Below are positions 24,097-31,803 of a stretch of 55,380 nucleotides of DNA, in pieces. The notes below the pieces were generated by a model, which was not told the DNA's origin, searched no databases, and saw only the letters and a program-made list of their open reading frames with translations. The DNA is from Melghirimyces profundicolus (GTDB lineage: Bacteria > Bacillota > Bacilli > Thermoactinomycetales > DSM-45169), in contig NZ_QBKR01000024.1 in NCBI RefSeq assembly GCF_003054245.1, positions 1-55,380 on the forward strand, in the 5' to 3' direction. A program made the position numbers and the translations under genes. The first letter of the stretch is position 1. Each line of letters opens with the position of its first letter.

Positions 24097-25680
24097 GTGT
24101 CCCGAAAATATTTTTATTACCTTACCCTTTCCAACGACTATTTGGGCAAAGTTAAGGAGATTAAAGGAGCTAGTCCCTATGAAGTCGATCTGAAGGCAAC
24201 GGAACAACTCAGAAAGTGGCATGAACAGGAGATGCGGGAACGCGAACGGGAGCGGATCCAAGATCTTAAAGAACAAGCAGCTTTCGATACTGAGCGAGCT
24301 CAAAAACGGCTGAGTGAGTACCAAAACATCTTGAACGCTACGTTGGACGTGGATGACCGGTTGGATTGGTCTTCCTTAGAGAAACATGATGCCTACCCTG
24401 CATTTTCTTTTACTCAAGAAAAACCGGAAAAACAGAAGGTTCATCAGGAGCTGGGTGTTCCAAAAGAAATCAAATGGTTGGAGTTCCTTCTCCCATTTAT
24501 CAAGTCCTCCAGGCTGAAAAAGCAAGGAGAGGCCGATGAGATGTTCACCTCCCGCTTGGAAGAATACAAGACGGCTTACCAGTCTGCCGAAGAAAAACAT
24601 GAGGAGAAGAAAAAGGAATACGAAAGGGAATTGCTAGAGAATAACCAAGGTGTCAACCAATTTCGTTTGGATTTTGAGTCGGCTATCCCTGAAGCTGTCG
24701 AGAAGTATGTCTATATGGTGTTGGAACACTCCCAATACCCAGAGGGACTGGAATTAGAATATGAAGTACAGTTTTTTCCCGAAACCAACGCGTTGGTCGT
24801 AAATTGTGAGCTTCCTGGCACGGATGATCTCCCTTGTACCGTTCAATATAAGTTTGTCGCTTCTCGTAAAGAAGTAGATGAAATCCAGATGAAGAAAAAG
24901 GAATATGAAGCCTTCTATGACACGGTCATCCACCAAATTTGCTTGCGGACTATCCATGAACTGTTCGAGTCCGTCTATATCCCAGCTTGTAAAGTTATCG
25001 TCTTTAATGGTTGGGTACACGGTATAGACCGACGGACGGGTAACGACTTCCACTCTTGCATTCTCAGCTGCATGGCTAAACGGGAAGAGTTTGAATCCTT
25101 AAAGCTGGATCGGGTTGACCCCAAGGAGTGTTTCCGTAAGCTTAAAGGCATCTCCGCTGGAGCTACCTTAGCTGAACTGGCGCCCGTACAACCCCTCATG
25201 GACTTGAATCGGGATGATACCCGATTCATTGAGTCACAGGAGGTTTTAGCGAAAATTAATTCAAAAACGAACCTGGCTACCATGGACTGGGCCGAGTTTG
25301 AACACTTGGTACGGGAACTCTTTGGACTCGTCTTTGCTGGTGAAGGAGAGGAAGTGAAAGTGACCCAATCGAGCAGGGATGGCGGGGTGGATGCCATAGC
25401 CTTTGACCCTGACCCCATCCGTGGTGGCAAGATCGTGATCCAAGCTAAGCGATATAACAACGTTGTCCCTATTGCCGCGGTACGTGAGCTGAATCAAGTG
25501 GTAACGGATGAAGGAGCTATCAAAGGTATCCTTGTCTCAACCAGTCATTTTGGATCTGATTCCATTGCATACGCGAAGGATAAACCGTTGAAACTCATCA
25601 ATGGGAACGAGTTGGTCGGATTGTTCCAGCAATATGGTTACGCCGTAACCATTCGGACGCAATCCTCACGTGGTGTCTAA
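24097..25680 (+). CDS. Mrr-type restriction endonuclease-like protein
   Basis: About 527 residues from GTG 24097 (GGAGTG upstream; TTG 24076 is less likely). A long charged, partly coiled-coil region (residues 30-190, EQLRKWHEQEMRERERERIQ) and a middle domain precede the C-terminal Mrr nuclease domain: MDWAEFEHLVRELFGLVFAG, TQSSRDGGVDAIAFDPDP, IVIQAKRYNNVVPIAAVREL and GILVSTSHFGSDSIAYAKDK. The D-(Q)AK active-site pattern (GGVDA, IQAK) is present. Mrr-type enzymes cut modified or foreign DNA or act in DNA repair. No methylase gene is next to it, so it would be a solitary type IV-like enzyme. Confidence 0.82.
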   Translation: MSRKYFYYLTLSNDYLGKVKEIKGASPYEVDLKATEQLRKWHEQEMRERERERIQDLKEQAAFDTERAQKRLSEYQNILNATLDVDDRLDWSSLEKHDAYPAFSFTQEKPEKQKVHQELGVPKEIKWLEFLLPFIKSSRLKKQGEADEMFTSRLEEYKTAYQSAEEKHEEKKKEYERELLENNQGVNQFRLDFESAIPEAVEKYVYMVLEHSQYPEGLELEYEVQFFPETNALVVNCELPGTDDLPCTVQYKFVASRKEVDEIQMKKKEYEAFYDTVIHQICLRTIHELFESVYIPACKVIVFNGWVHGIDRRTGNDFHSCILSCMAKREEFESLKLDRVDPKECFRKLKGISAGATLAELAPVQPLMDLNRDDTRFIESQEVLAKINSKTNLATMDWAEFEHLVRELFGLVFAGEGEEVKVTQSSRDGGVDAIAFDPDPIRGGKIVIQAKRYNNVVPIAAVRELNQVVTDEGAIKGILVSTSHFGSDSIAYAKDKPLKLINGNELVGLFQQYGYAVTIRTQSSRGV

Positions 25681-25801
25681 GTATGGGGTACCTCCAGCAT
25701 TTCAATCAAACAGTTAAGCAACGTATCTTGCTCGAAAAACAAAACCAGCAACAGAAGATTTACTCATAAAGAAGACAAAATGATTTTGGACAAAGGGGAT
25801 G

Positions 25802-25834
25802 AAAAGAGCGAGACCAAAGGGGTCTCGCTCTTTT
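25802..25834. terminator. Bidirectional terminator
   Basis: AAAAGAGCGAGACC, loop AAAGG, GGTCTCGCTCTTTT: perfect arms flanked by A and T runs, between the convergent nuclease and XRE genes. Confidence 0.9.
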
Positions 25835-25841
25835 CATTAAA

Positions 25842-26282
25842 TCAGTTGGTGAGCATATCTTTTTCGTTTTGAGGTTGAACGGAGAGGGGGATGCCGAGTT
25901 TTTCGGCGACCCGTTGGAGTTTATCGGAGCTGGCTCCTTTGTATTCATTCCGTTCATCACGGGAGACTTGAGCTGGCGAGACGCCCAGTCGATCCGCCAG
26001 TTCTTTTTGCGTGATGCCTTTATAGATGCGGTAGCAGATGAGCAAGTGACCGACTTGTTTCAGGTTGGTCGAACACGAAAACTTTCCTTTCTTGACGTTT
26101 TCATAGTATCGAACCTCGTCTTCGATGTTGTAATAAAACGCCCACAGAGGTTCCAGCGCAATTTTGGTTTGTTCCTCGGTTAATCCTTTTTCCCGAAAGA
26201 ATTTCTCCTTTTGTTCGATGTCTTTCCGCTGAACTTCCAACTGACGGAGAGACTTTTGATACTCAGCATCCGTTTTAATCAA
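25842..26282 (-). CDS. XRE-family protein, putative antitoxin
   Basis: About 146 residues from TTG 26282, which has AGGAGG eight bases upstream (a longer frame to 26384 lacks this). A helical N-terminal half (YQKSLRQLEVQRKDIEQKEK, WAFYYNIEDEVRYYENVKKG) precedes a C-terminal XRE helix-turn-helix (YKGITQKELADRLGVSPAQV, SRDERNEYKGASSDKLQRVA). It starts 13 bp after the stop of the nucleotidyltransferase-like gene, so the two are one operon. Effector first and DNA-binding protein second is the order of HigBA-like toxin-antitoxin pairs. Confidence 0.8.
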   Translation of the reverse strand: MIKTDAEYQKSLRQLEVQRKDIEQKEKFFREKGLTEEQTKIALEPLWAFYYNIEDEVRYYENVKKGKFSCSTNLKQVGHLLICYRIYKGITQKELADRLGVSPAQVSRDERNEYKGASSDKLQRVAEKLGIPLSVQPQNEKDMLTN

Positions 26283-26295
26283 TGGGAATTCCTCC

Positions 26296-26859
26296 TTAAC
26301 GGATGATTTTAATGATGCCTTTTTGCAAGTAGGTTTCCCGTTGTTGACGGAAGGCTTGGGGGAAGGGGAGATTCTTTCCTCCAAGGTCAGTAATTCCGCT
26401 TAGATTGGCCTCGTCTTTGTATTCATCTGGAACCTGGGTATAGTGAGGATACAATTCTACGCGGTACCGGTGCCACATGGGGAGTTGTCGTTTCGTCGGG
26501 GAGTCAAGATGGGGTCGACGGAACTGGGGGTTCCAAGTCCAGATGGGTTCGATTTCGTTCAAGGTGGGACGTCCCCGTTCTAGGAAATCCATCCAAGGGG
26601 CTTCGAAGTAACCGTCGATATCGCCGGGTGTGCCTTTGTCTTCCACGAAGGAGCCGTCAATGAAGATTTGGTCGTATCCGACCTTCCAAAGTTGTTTGAC
26701 CATCTCTTCCAGACCGTCGACCAGATCGTATCTCCACTCTGCATCCCAACCTTCGGGTGGCTGCCAACCACCCGTGACGAGAATGGATTCCCGTAACTGA
26801 CCCAATGTAAGCGCATACGTCCCTGGGTTCAACAACCCATACTCATTGAAGTTGTTCAA
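26296..26859 (-). CDS. DUF6932-like protein with nucleotidyltransferase-type motif, putative toxin
   Basis: About 187 residues from TTG 26859 (GGGGGG site upstream; TTG 26877 is possible). The pattern DGSFVEDKGTPGDIDGYFEA contains GS followed by DxD, as in minimal nucleotidyltransferases. NPGTYALTLGQLRESI precedes it and a conserved-looking HRYRVELYPHYTQV follows. It resembles proteins grouped as DUF6932. Together with the following XRE gene and dyad operators in front, it looks like a toxin-antitoxin or defence pair. The toxin role is inference; no active-site test exists here. Confidence 0.7.
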   Translation of the reverse strand: MNNFNEYGLLNPGTYALTLGQLRESILVTGGWQPPEGWDAEWRYDLVDGLEEMVKQLWKVGYDQIFIDGSFVEDKGTPGDIDGYFEAPWMDFLERGRPTLNEIEPIWTWNPQFRRPHLDSPTKRQLPMWHRYRVELYPHYTQVPDEYKDEANLSGITDLGGKNLPFPQAFRQQRETYLQKGIIKIIR

Positions 26860-26918
26860 GACCAGTATTCCCCCCAAGGGTAAGATAATACATACGATCC
26901 CTTTCCTTTATAGTTATC

Positions 26919-26951
26919 TTAACATATTGGTTAACTAAATTCAATGGTTAA
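26919..26951. promoter_or_regulatory. Dyad operators before the putative toxin-antitoxin operon
   Basis: TTAAC (26919) with GTTAA (26930), and TTAAC (26931) with GTTAA (26947), form two overlapping inverted repeats upstream of the operon, a typical site for autorepression by an XRE antitoxin. Confidence 0.5.
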
Positions 26952-26996
26952 GAAAAAATCGGGCAGAATCAGGTTTGGATCCTGGTCCCACTAAAG

Positions 26997-27027
26997 AAAC
27001 GGCCTGTATACGCTATACAGGCCGTTT
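26997..27027. terminator. Perfect hairpin
   Basis: AAACGGCCTGTATA, loop CGC, TATACAGGCCGTTT. Symmetric terminator-like element between the toxin-antitoxin promoter and a transposase remnant. The T run is short. Confidence 0.65.
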
Positions 27028-27132
27028 CGCATGTGAAGGACACATAACGTAACATAATTGCTCTTGTGAGGTTATATCTTCACACTTAAAACCGCCCGTA
27101 TTCCTTTTAAATAAGAGATAACGAGCGGTTTT

Positions 27133-27633
27133 GATCCGGATGCCCGCCCCATCAAAAAGGGGAAGCTCTCCAAAACCACGGAATTCGGATACAAAGTCCG
27201 GATTGACGAGACGGAAAGCGGTTTTGTCACCGGATACGAGGTCTATAAAGGCAACCCTTCCGACGAGGAGTTGCTGGTTTCCGCGGTCGAACATCACGAA
27301 TCGACTTTCGGCTCCCTTTCCCACGCGGTGGCGACGGATCGCGGTTTTGCCAGCAAGAAAAACGAGGATCGACTGGCGGAGAGGGGAATCCGCCATGTCA
27401 GTATGCCCCGACGGGGAAAGAAAGGGAAAAAGCGAACCGAATACGAACAAGAACCTTGGTTTCAAAACTTACAGCGATTCCGAGCAGGCGGGGAGGCGCG
27501 AATCAGCCTTCTGAAACGAAAATACGGACTCGCCCGCACCCGGTTCCGGGGACACGCGGGCTCCTAAGCATGGGCCGGAATGGGCATCATGGCCCATAAC
27601 TTGAAAAGAGCGGCTACCATTCTGGCCTCATAA
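27133..27633 (+). pseudogene. Transposase C-terminal remnant (IS1182/ISNCY-like)
   Basis: DPDARPIKKGKLSKTTEFGY, then VTGYEVYKGNPSDEELLVSA, VATDRGFASKKNEDRLAERG, RRGKKGKKRTEYEQEPWF, RFRAGGEARISLLKRKYGLA and, past a TAA at 27565, AGMGIMAHNLKRAA. This is the catalytic C-terminal half of a DDE transposase. The N-terminal half is absent and the in-frame TAA replaces a probable Gln codon. It is a dead IS fragment. Confidence 0.78.
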
Positions 27634-27676
27634 AGGAGAAAAGAGGTAGACTGGAATTCCGTTTCTCCTTCTTTTC
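27632..27676 (+). terminator. Hairpin after the transposase remnant
   Basis: AAAGGAGAAA (27632-27641) pairs with TTTCTCCTT (27662-27670), followed by CTTTT. It is probably the old IS terminator. Confidence 0.55.
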
Positions 27677-27731
27677 CATCTCGCCATCGAGTAATCCTCA
27701 ACTTTCGACTTTTTCAGGGGGAACTAATTAA

Positions 27732-29092
27732 CTCTAGATGAGCAAAAGCGGATCAAGAAATTTCCATTGACAAAAAAGTAGAGACATGAACGGCTCGGCT
27801 CTTTATGGTATGGATAGAGTCACCACAACACATCCACCAAAGGAGCCAAGATCATGTCTCGTACTCTCAATCTACCATACCATGAAGAGATCCGCCACTA
27901 TTTGACGGAGCAACGTTTTCCTCTGTACCTGTCTAAGCCTGTGTTCGAACACCTCATTCACTTTATGGATGCCGTTACACAGAAAGGATTTTCCGGGACA
28001 CTGACCGATGTGCACACCTTGAGTCGTGAACGTCGACACCGGACGACGTTAAGCCATTTCCTCCATCGAGGGGTATGGGACGAACAGTGGATGCAGCGTC
28101 ACCTGAACCAGCGATCTTTGCGCAAGATTCAGCAGCACGCCAAGCGAACCGGTCTCCCCATTTACGCGATTCTGGATGATTCCGTTTGCGAGAAAACCAA
28201 GCCTTCGTCACGGGCGATGTCGGCGATTCAGCAAGCGGACTTTCACTTCTCACACGGAAAAGGCGGTCCGGTTTGGGGGCACCAGGTCGTGGTTCTGTTG
28301 CTTCGTTGCGGGGATCGGTGTCTTCCCTTTGCGTTCCGGCGATATGACAAAAGTGGAGTGGGCAAAATCGCTCTGGCATGCGAACTTCTCGAGACCCTCC
28401 CCGTATTCGAACACCCGACTTATTTATTGATGGATTCCTGGTACACATCGGTGAAGATCGTCGATCTCGCCTCGACCAAGGGGTTACAAGTCATCGGTGG
28501 GCTCAAAACCAACCGGATCTTGTTTCCTCAGGGCATCCGGATCCCGGGCTCCGCTTTCGCCGGTCACATCCGAAAAGCCGATACCCGCCTCGTGACGGTG
28601 GGGAACGCTTCCTACCGGGTGTTCCGCTACGAAGGGGCTCTTAATGGGATCGCCAATGCGGTGGTGCTCTTGACGTGGCCGGAAGATTCCTTCGGTCATC
28701 CTTCCACTCTTCGGTATTATTTGTCCACAGACGTCTCTCTGGATGAGGAAGAGATCCTGATGCGCTATGCAAACCGCTGGGCAATAGAGACCTTCTTTCA
28801 ACAGATGAAGGGAAAGTATGCCTTTGATCGTTACCGAATCCGATCCGTTCGTGCGATCGAGCGCTTCTGGATCCTGCTTTTGTTGACGTTTTTCTATTGC
28901 GCCGAAACCGGAAGCGGGGACGAATCGCTCGGTCTCAAACGCATCCGTCACCGACGGGAGCACGGGTTGTTGGATTGGATTTACCATCAATTCCAACAAG
29001 CGGTTCCTCTGAAACAGGTCAAAGAGCAGCTGAACATTGCTTAAGTGAGTCTGATGCTGGTTATTTTTGTTAGCTGATTTGCTCATCTAGAG
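27732..29092 (+). mobile_element. Insertion sequence, copy 1 (1361 bp)
   Basis: Ends are perfect 15-bp inverted repeats, CTCTAGATGAGCAAA and TTTGCTCATCTAGAG. The 7-bp direct repeat TAATTAA flanks the element (27725-27731 and 29093-29099), consistent with a target duplication. One transposase gene inside. A second copy at 43775-45135 differs by a single base that I could find (after the transposase stop). Confidence 0.93.
27854..29044 (+). CDS. DDE transposase of the IS (IS4/IS701-like)
   Basis: 396 residues. Probable catalytic acidic residues: Asp108 or Asp109 in AILDDSVCEKTKPS, Asp194 in LLMDSWYTS, and Glu312 in RWAIETFFQQMKGKY, whose Y-(2)-R-(3)-E-(6)-K layout is typical of the IS4 group. 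The sequence THTLSRERRHRTTLSHFL near the N-terminus is likely DNA-binding. The ATG follows AAAGGAGCC. No stops or shifts, so it is probably active; it is identical to the other copy. Confidence 0.92.
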   Translation: MSRTLNLPYHEEIRHYLTEQRFPLYLSKPVFEHLIHFMDAVTQKGFSGTLTDVHTLSRERRHRTTLSHFLHRGVWDEQWMQRHLNQRSLRKIQQHAKRTGLPIYAILDDSVCEKTKPSSRAMSAIQQADFHFSHGKGGPVWGHQVVVLLLRCGDRCLPFAFRRYDKSGVGKIALACELLETLPVFEHPTYLLMDSWYTSVKIVDLASTKGLQVIGGLKTNRILFPQGIRIPGSAFAGHIRKADTRLVTVGNASYRVFRYEGALNGIANAVVLLTWPEDSFGHPSTLRYYLSTDVSLDEEEILMRYANRWAIETFFQQMKGKYAFDRYRIRSVRAIERFWILLLLTFFYCAETGSGDESLGLKRIRHRREHGLLDWIYHQFQQAVPLKQVKEQLNIA

Positions 29093-29098
29093 TAATTA

Positions 29099-29203
29099 AG
29101 TTAATCGCTGAAGGTACTTTTAATCCAGGACATTGTTAATCATGGTTTTGAGGAGTTAGCAAGTAACAAAGAACAAATAAAAGTTCTTGTTAAAACCAGT
29201 TAG
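29099..29203 (+). pseudogene. bdhA: 2,3-Butanediol dehydrogenase 3' fragment
   Basis: LIAEGTFNP, then after a frame change IVNHGFEELASNKEQIKVLV and a TAG at 29201. This is the C-terminus of a butanediol dehydrogenase, better preserved than the one after acoL. The IS copy directly upstream has cut off everything before it. It is part of repeat copy 2. Confidence 0.65.
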
Positions 29204-29469
29204 CACCCGTCTGTCAAGGTAAAGTGAGCCCGGATATGAAAGGGTAGGGTCAGCCCCCATTTCCGAAAGGGAATGAGTTGTTTTTTGTACTTACTTAATT
29301 GCTTTTGTCAAAATCCCCTTAGTAAAACCGAAAAATGGATTCCTTCTCCCGTACAGGTACACGCCTACCGTCCAATTCATGTGCTGATAACACCTGTTTT
29401 CCGGCAGCATAAAGCGGGGGTGACGGCGGGATTCCCGGTTTGTTCACGACCCTTGCTCTGCTGTTCCGC
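29110..29469 (+). repeat. Direct repeat copy 2: bdhA end, terminator, sigK start
   Basis: Same content and order as 14436-14812: bdhA C-terminus, a terminator hairpin at about 29250-29285, the sigK upstream region with GGGGGTGACGGCGGG, and the first 13 codons of sigK. The sigK start codon is changed from ATG to ATT here, and homology stops after CTGTTCCGC. Small scattered differences show that it is not a recent or assembly duplicate. 29470-29689 shows no gene. Confidence 0.9.
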
Positions 29470-29689
29470 TCGCATCTTATAAAAATTGAAATGGTGCGGT
29501 GATGAACGATGCAAATGTCGCTTCCTTGGTTCGGTGAGGAGTATCCTATCACCTTGGAAATCCGGTAAATCCCCAGGGGTAGCCGACGTTATATCCATCG
29601 TTTACGATGTTACGGCATGAGAAGTGTGCCCTACGATAAAAATTCTTGCATTAAAATGACCGATTGAAGCAAGGGGAGGATTTCCACAG

Positions 29690-29723
29690 TCTTAAAATCA
29701 AAAATCCATGGCTTCAGCCATGG
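29690..29723 (-). terminator. Terminator of the LacI-family gene
   Basis: CCATGGC, loop TTCA, GCCATGG, followed on the minus strand by a T-rich stretch (ATTTTTGATTTT). Confidence 0.8.
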
Positions 29724-29731
29724 AAATATAA

Positions 29732-30718
29732 TCAACCCTCAATCATCCTCAATGACGTACAGGAATTTCGGATTACCAACTCGGAATCCAATGTAGGGAT
29801 ATCCTCTAAACTTTCATTCCTGATGAGAGTTAAAAGGGATTTGATCATCTGTTCCGCGATCTTTTCGATAGGGGCTCCCGTGACGGTTAACGGGGGATCT
29901 TGGTTCGCCGATTGTGGGATATTGTCGTAACTGATCAGTGAAATATCCGCAGGGACTTTCAACTGTGCTTTTTTGACAGCACGCAGAATGCCGACCGAGA
30001 TATCATAACTGCCGCCGATGATGGCGGTGGGGGTGCAGATGTCCAACATTTGCTCAGCGGCCTGGTAGCCATCCTGCCAGTTTAATCCATTCGTGTTGAC
30101 GGTGATAGTGTCGGATGGAGATAAATGAAGATCTTTACACCCTTCTTGAAATCCTATTAATTTCTCTTGTTGGTTTTTGTTTTGTTTCGTTAAATCACCG
30201 ATATAGGCGATTTTTCGATGACCCAACTGATAAAGGTATTCAACCGCCTTTTTTACGGCTTGGCGCCGATTCACGTTGAAGGTGGGGTAGGAAGAGGGTC
30301 CGGGTTCCCCGTAGAAGAGAATGGGTACCGCCGATTGGAGGACATTCGGGGGAGCCTTCTCGCTGAATACCAGAATTGCATCAACTTGAAACCGGTTGAA
30401 AACGTTGACAGCGGAATGAATGGGATTGATGGAAAGCAACATGTGATAATGGTGTTTTTCCAGTTCGTCGTTGATTTTGGTTGCCAAGGCCGACAAGGCG
30501 TCTCTTTCCACCGTTGGCCACACGACACCGATCGTATTGCTTTTTTTTGAGACCAGACTCTTGGCGGCGATGTTGGGTTGGTAACCCATTTCTTTCGCCA
30601 CCGTTAAAATTTTTTGCTTGGTTTGCGGCTTGACAAGAGGGCTGTCCCTCAAAGCCTTGGAAACTGTCGAATAGCTGACTCCGGCGGCTTTCGCGATATC
30701 TTTGATCGTGACTCCCAT
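29732..30718 (-). CDS. LacI-family regulator of the hexuronate operon
   Basis: 328 residues. The N-terminal LacI helix-turn-helix (TIKDIAKAAGVSYSTVSKAL) and hinge (NIAAKSLVSKKSNTIGVVWP) precede a periplasmic-binding-protein-like sensor domain (YLYQLGHRKIAYIGDL, ISLISYDNIPQSANQDPPLT). It is divergent from the uronate catabolic genes, and matching operators with a central CG lie in both promoter regions. It is probably the ExuR/KdgR-type repressor, released by a hexuronate or 2-keto-3-deoxygluconate. The inducer is inferred. Confidence 0.88.
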   Translation of the reverse strand: MGVTIKDIAKAAGVSYSTVSKALRDSPLVKPQTKQKILTVAKEMGYQPNIAAKSLVSKKSNTIGVVWPTVERDALSALATKINDELEKHHYHMLLSINPIHSAVNVFNRFQVDAILVFSEKAPPNVLQSAVPILFYGEPGPSSYPTFNVNRRQAVKKAVEYLYQLGHRKIAYIGDLTKQNKNQQEKLIGFQEGCKDLHLSPSDTITVNTNGLNWQDGYQAAEQMLDICTPTAIIGGSYDISVGILRAVKKAQLKVPADISLISYDNIPQSANQDPPLTVTGAPIEKIAEQMIKSLLTLIRNESLEDIPTLDSELVIRNSCTSLRMIEG

Positions 30719-30757
30719 GGATCGATCACCTTTTCATCCTGTGTTCGACTTTTCGTA

Positions 30758-30774
30758 TATCAAACGTTGTTATT
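30758..30774. promoter_or_regulatory. LacI-type operator near its own gene
   Basis: TATCAAACGTTGTTATT, centred on CG at 30765-30766, is the reverse-oriented partner of the better site at 30931. It lies about 45 bp before the regulator start, fitting autoregulation. Confidence 0.6.
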
Positions 30775-30899
30775 CAATTATAATCAATCCCCGGTAACAT
30801 AACCACCTAAAAAATCAGATGTTTTTCATTATACGTGGCATGGATATTCGGATTTACACACAAGGAAAATTTTATAACCAATTCCTTTGTTAAAAAGTA

Positions 30900-30928
30900 T
30901 TGATTAAACTGGGGAAATTGTTTATTAT
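30900..30928 (+). promoter_or_regulatory. Sigma-A promoter of the hexuronate operon
   Basis: -35 TTGATT (30900-30905), 17-bp spacer, -10 TATTAT (30923-30928). The start of transcription would fall inside the operator that follows. Confidence 0.7.
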
Positions 30929-30930
30929 CA

Positions 30931-30950
30931 GAAATAACAACGTTGTAAAT
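30931..30950. promoter_or_regulatory. LacI-type operator of the hexuronate operon
   Basis: The core ACAACGTTGT (30937-30946) is a perfect palindrome with a central CG. It overlaps the predicted start site, so binding would block initiation. It also resembles a catabolite (cre) site, so CcpA could bind as well. Confidence 0.68.
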
Positions 30951-30972
30951 AGTCATTCGAAGAAAGGGTGGC

Positions 30973-31803
30973 ATGGTGAAGCGATTATACAGGGCGAGGG
31001 AACGGAAGGGCTATCAGGAGATCATTGGAACGGAAGATCCAGTGCTGGATTACCTTTCATTTGGTAAATTGCAACTGGAAAAGGGGGAGAAGTACCGGGA
31101 AAAAACGCACGGCTATGAAGTGGCGCTCGTCATTCTTTCGGGCAAGATTTCAATATCTTCACAAGGAAAAGAATGGAGAAGGGTTGGGAGCCGGAATTCC
31201 GTGTTTGAGGGAAAGGCGACCACGATCTACATCCCCTGCAGTTCGGAATACGATTTGACTGCCGAATCGGCAGCCGAAGTCGCTGTTTGTAAAGCGAAGG
31301 CTGATAAGAAGTTCGAACCTTTTATCATTTTACCAGAGGAGGTTGTGGTCAATCGCCGTGGACGGGATACGTGGCAGCGGGAAGTCCATGATATTATTGT
31401 CGAAAACGGCCGCAACCGCGTCCATCGCATTGTTGTCGGAGAAACCTTTAATCATCCAGGTCATTGGTCCAGTTTTCCCCCTCATAAACATGACGGGGAG
31501 CACGCGCCTGAAGAGCCTGATCTGGAAGAAGTTTATCACTATCAACTGTCGCCCCGCCAAGGTTTTGGGGTGCAGCTTCATTACACAAAAGACTTGTGTA
31601 TTGATGACGCATACATCGTTCGTCACGGTGACAGCTTCGCCATCGATCGGGGTTACCATCCCGTCAGCGCCGGAGGTGGATATCAGCTCTATTACCTTTG
31701 GTTCCTGGCGGGGAAGTCAGGCAGATTGTTAAATCCTTTCGATGATCCCGATCATCGATGGTTGAAAAATGAATCTAAAAAAGAAATGGGTGCTTTCTTA
31801 TGA
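30973..31803 (+). CDS. iolB: IolB-like 5-deoxy-glucuronate isomerase
   Basis: 276 residues matching IolB: a double-cupin fold with metal ligands in HWSSFPPHKHDGEHAPEEPD and LEEVYHYQLSPRQGFGVQLH, and GDSFAIDRGYHPVSAGGGYQ. Known IolB isomerises 5-deoxy-glucuronate in inositol breakdown. No other iol gene is near, and it leads a hexuronate operon, where the related isomerase KduI (5-keto-4-deoxyuronate) would be expected. It may therefore serve as a uronate isomerase here. The ATG follows GAAAGGGTGG; its stop overlaps the dctP start (ATGA). Confidence 0.85.
   Translation: MVKRLYRARERKGYQEIIGTEDPVLDYLSFGKLQLEKGEKYREKTHGYEVALVILSGKISISSQGKEWRRVGSRNSVFEGKATTIYIPCSSEYDLTAESAAEVAVCKAKADKKFEPFIILPEEVVVNRRGRDTWQREVHDIIVENGRNRVHRIVVGETFNHPGHWSSFPPHKHDGEHAPEEPDLEEVYHYQLSPRQGFGVQLHYTKDLCIDDAYIVRHGDSFAIDRGYHPVSAGGGYQLYYLWFLAGKSGRLLNPFDDPDHRWLKNESKKEMGAFL

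Noticed and set aside
26941-26995. tRNA-like 3' end near GGATCCTGGTCCCACT
   Set aside because: No acceptor stem partner or cloverleaf could be folded around it.
28484-29086. 200-codon minus-strand frame in each IS copy
   Set aside because: Shadow of the transposase gene; it exists twice only because the IS does.
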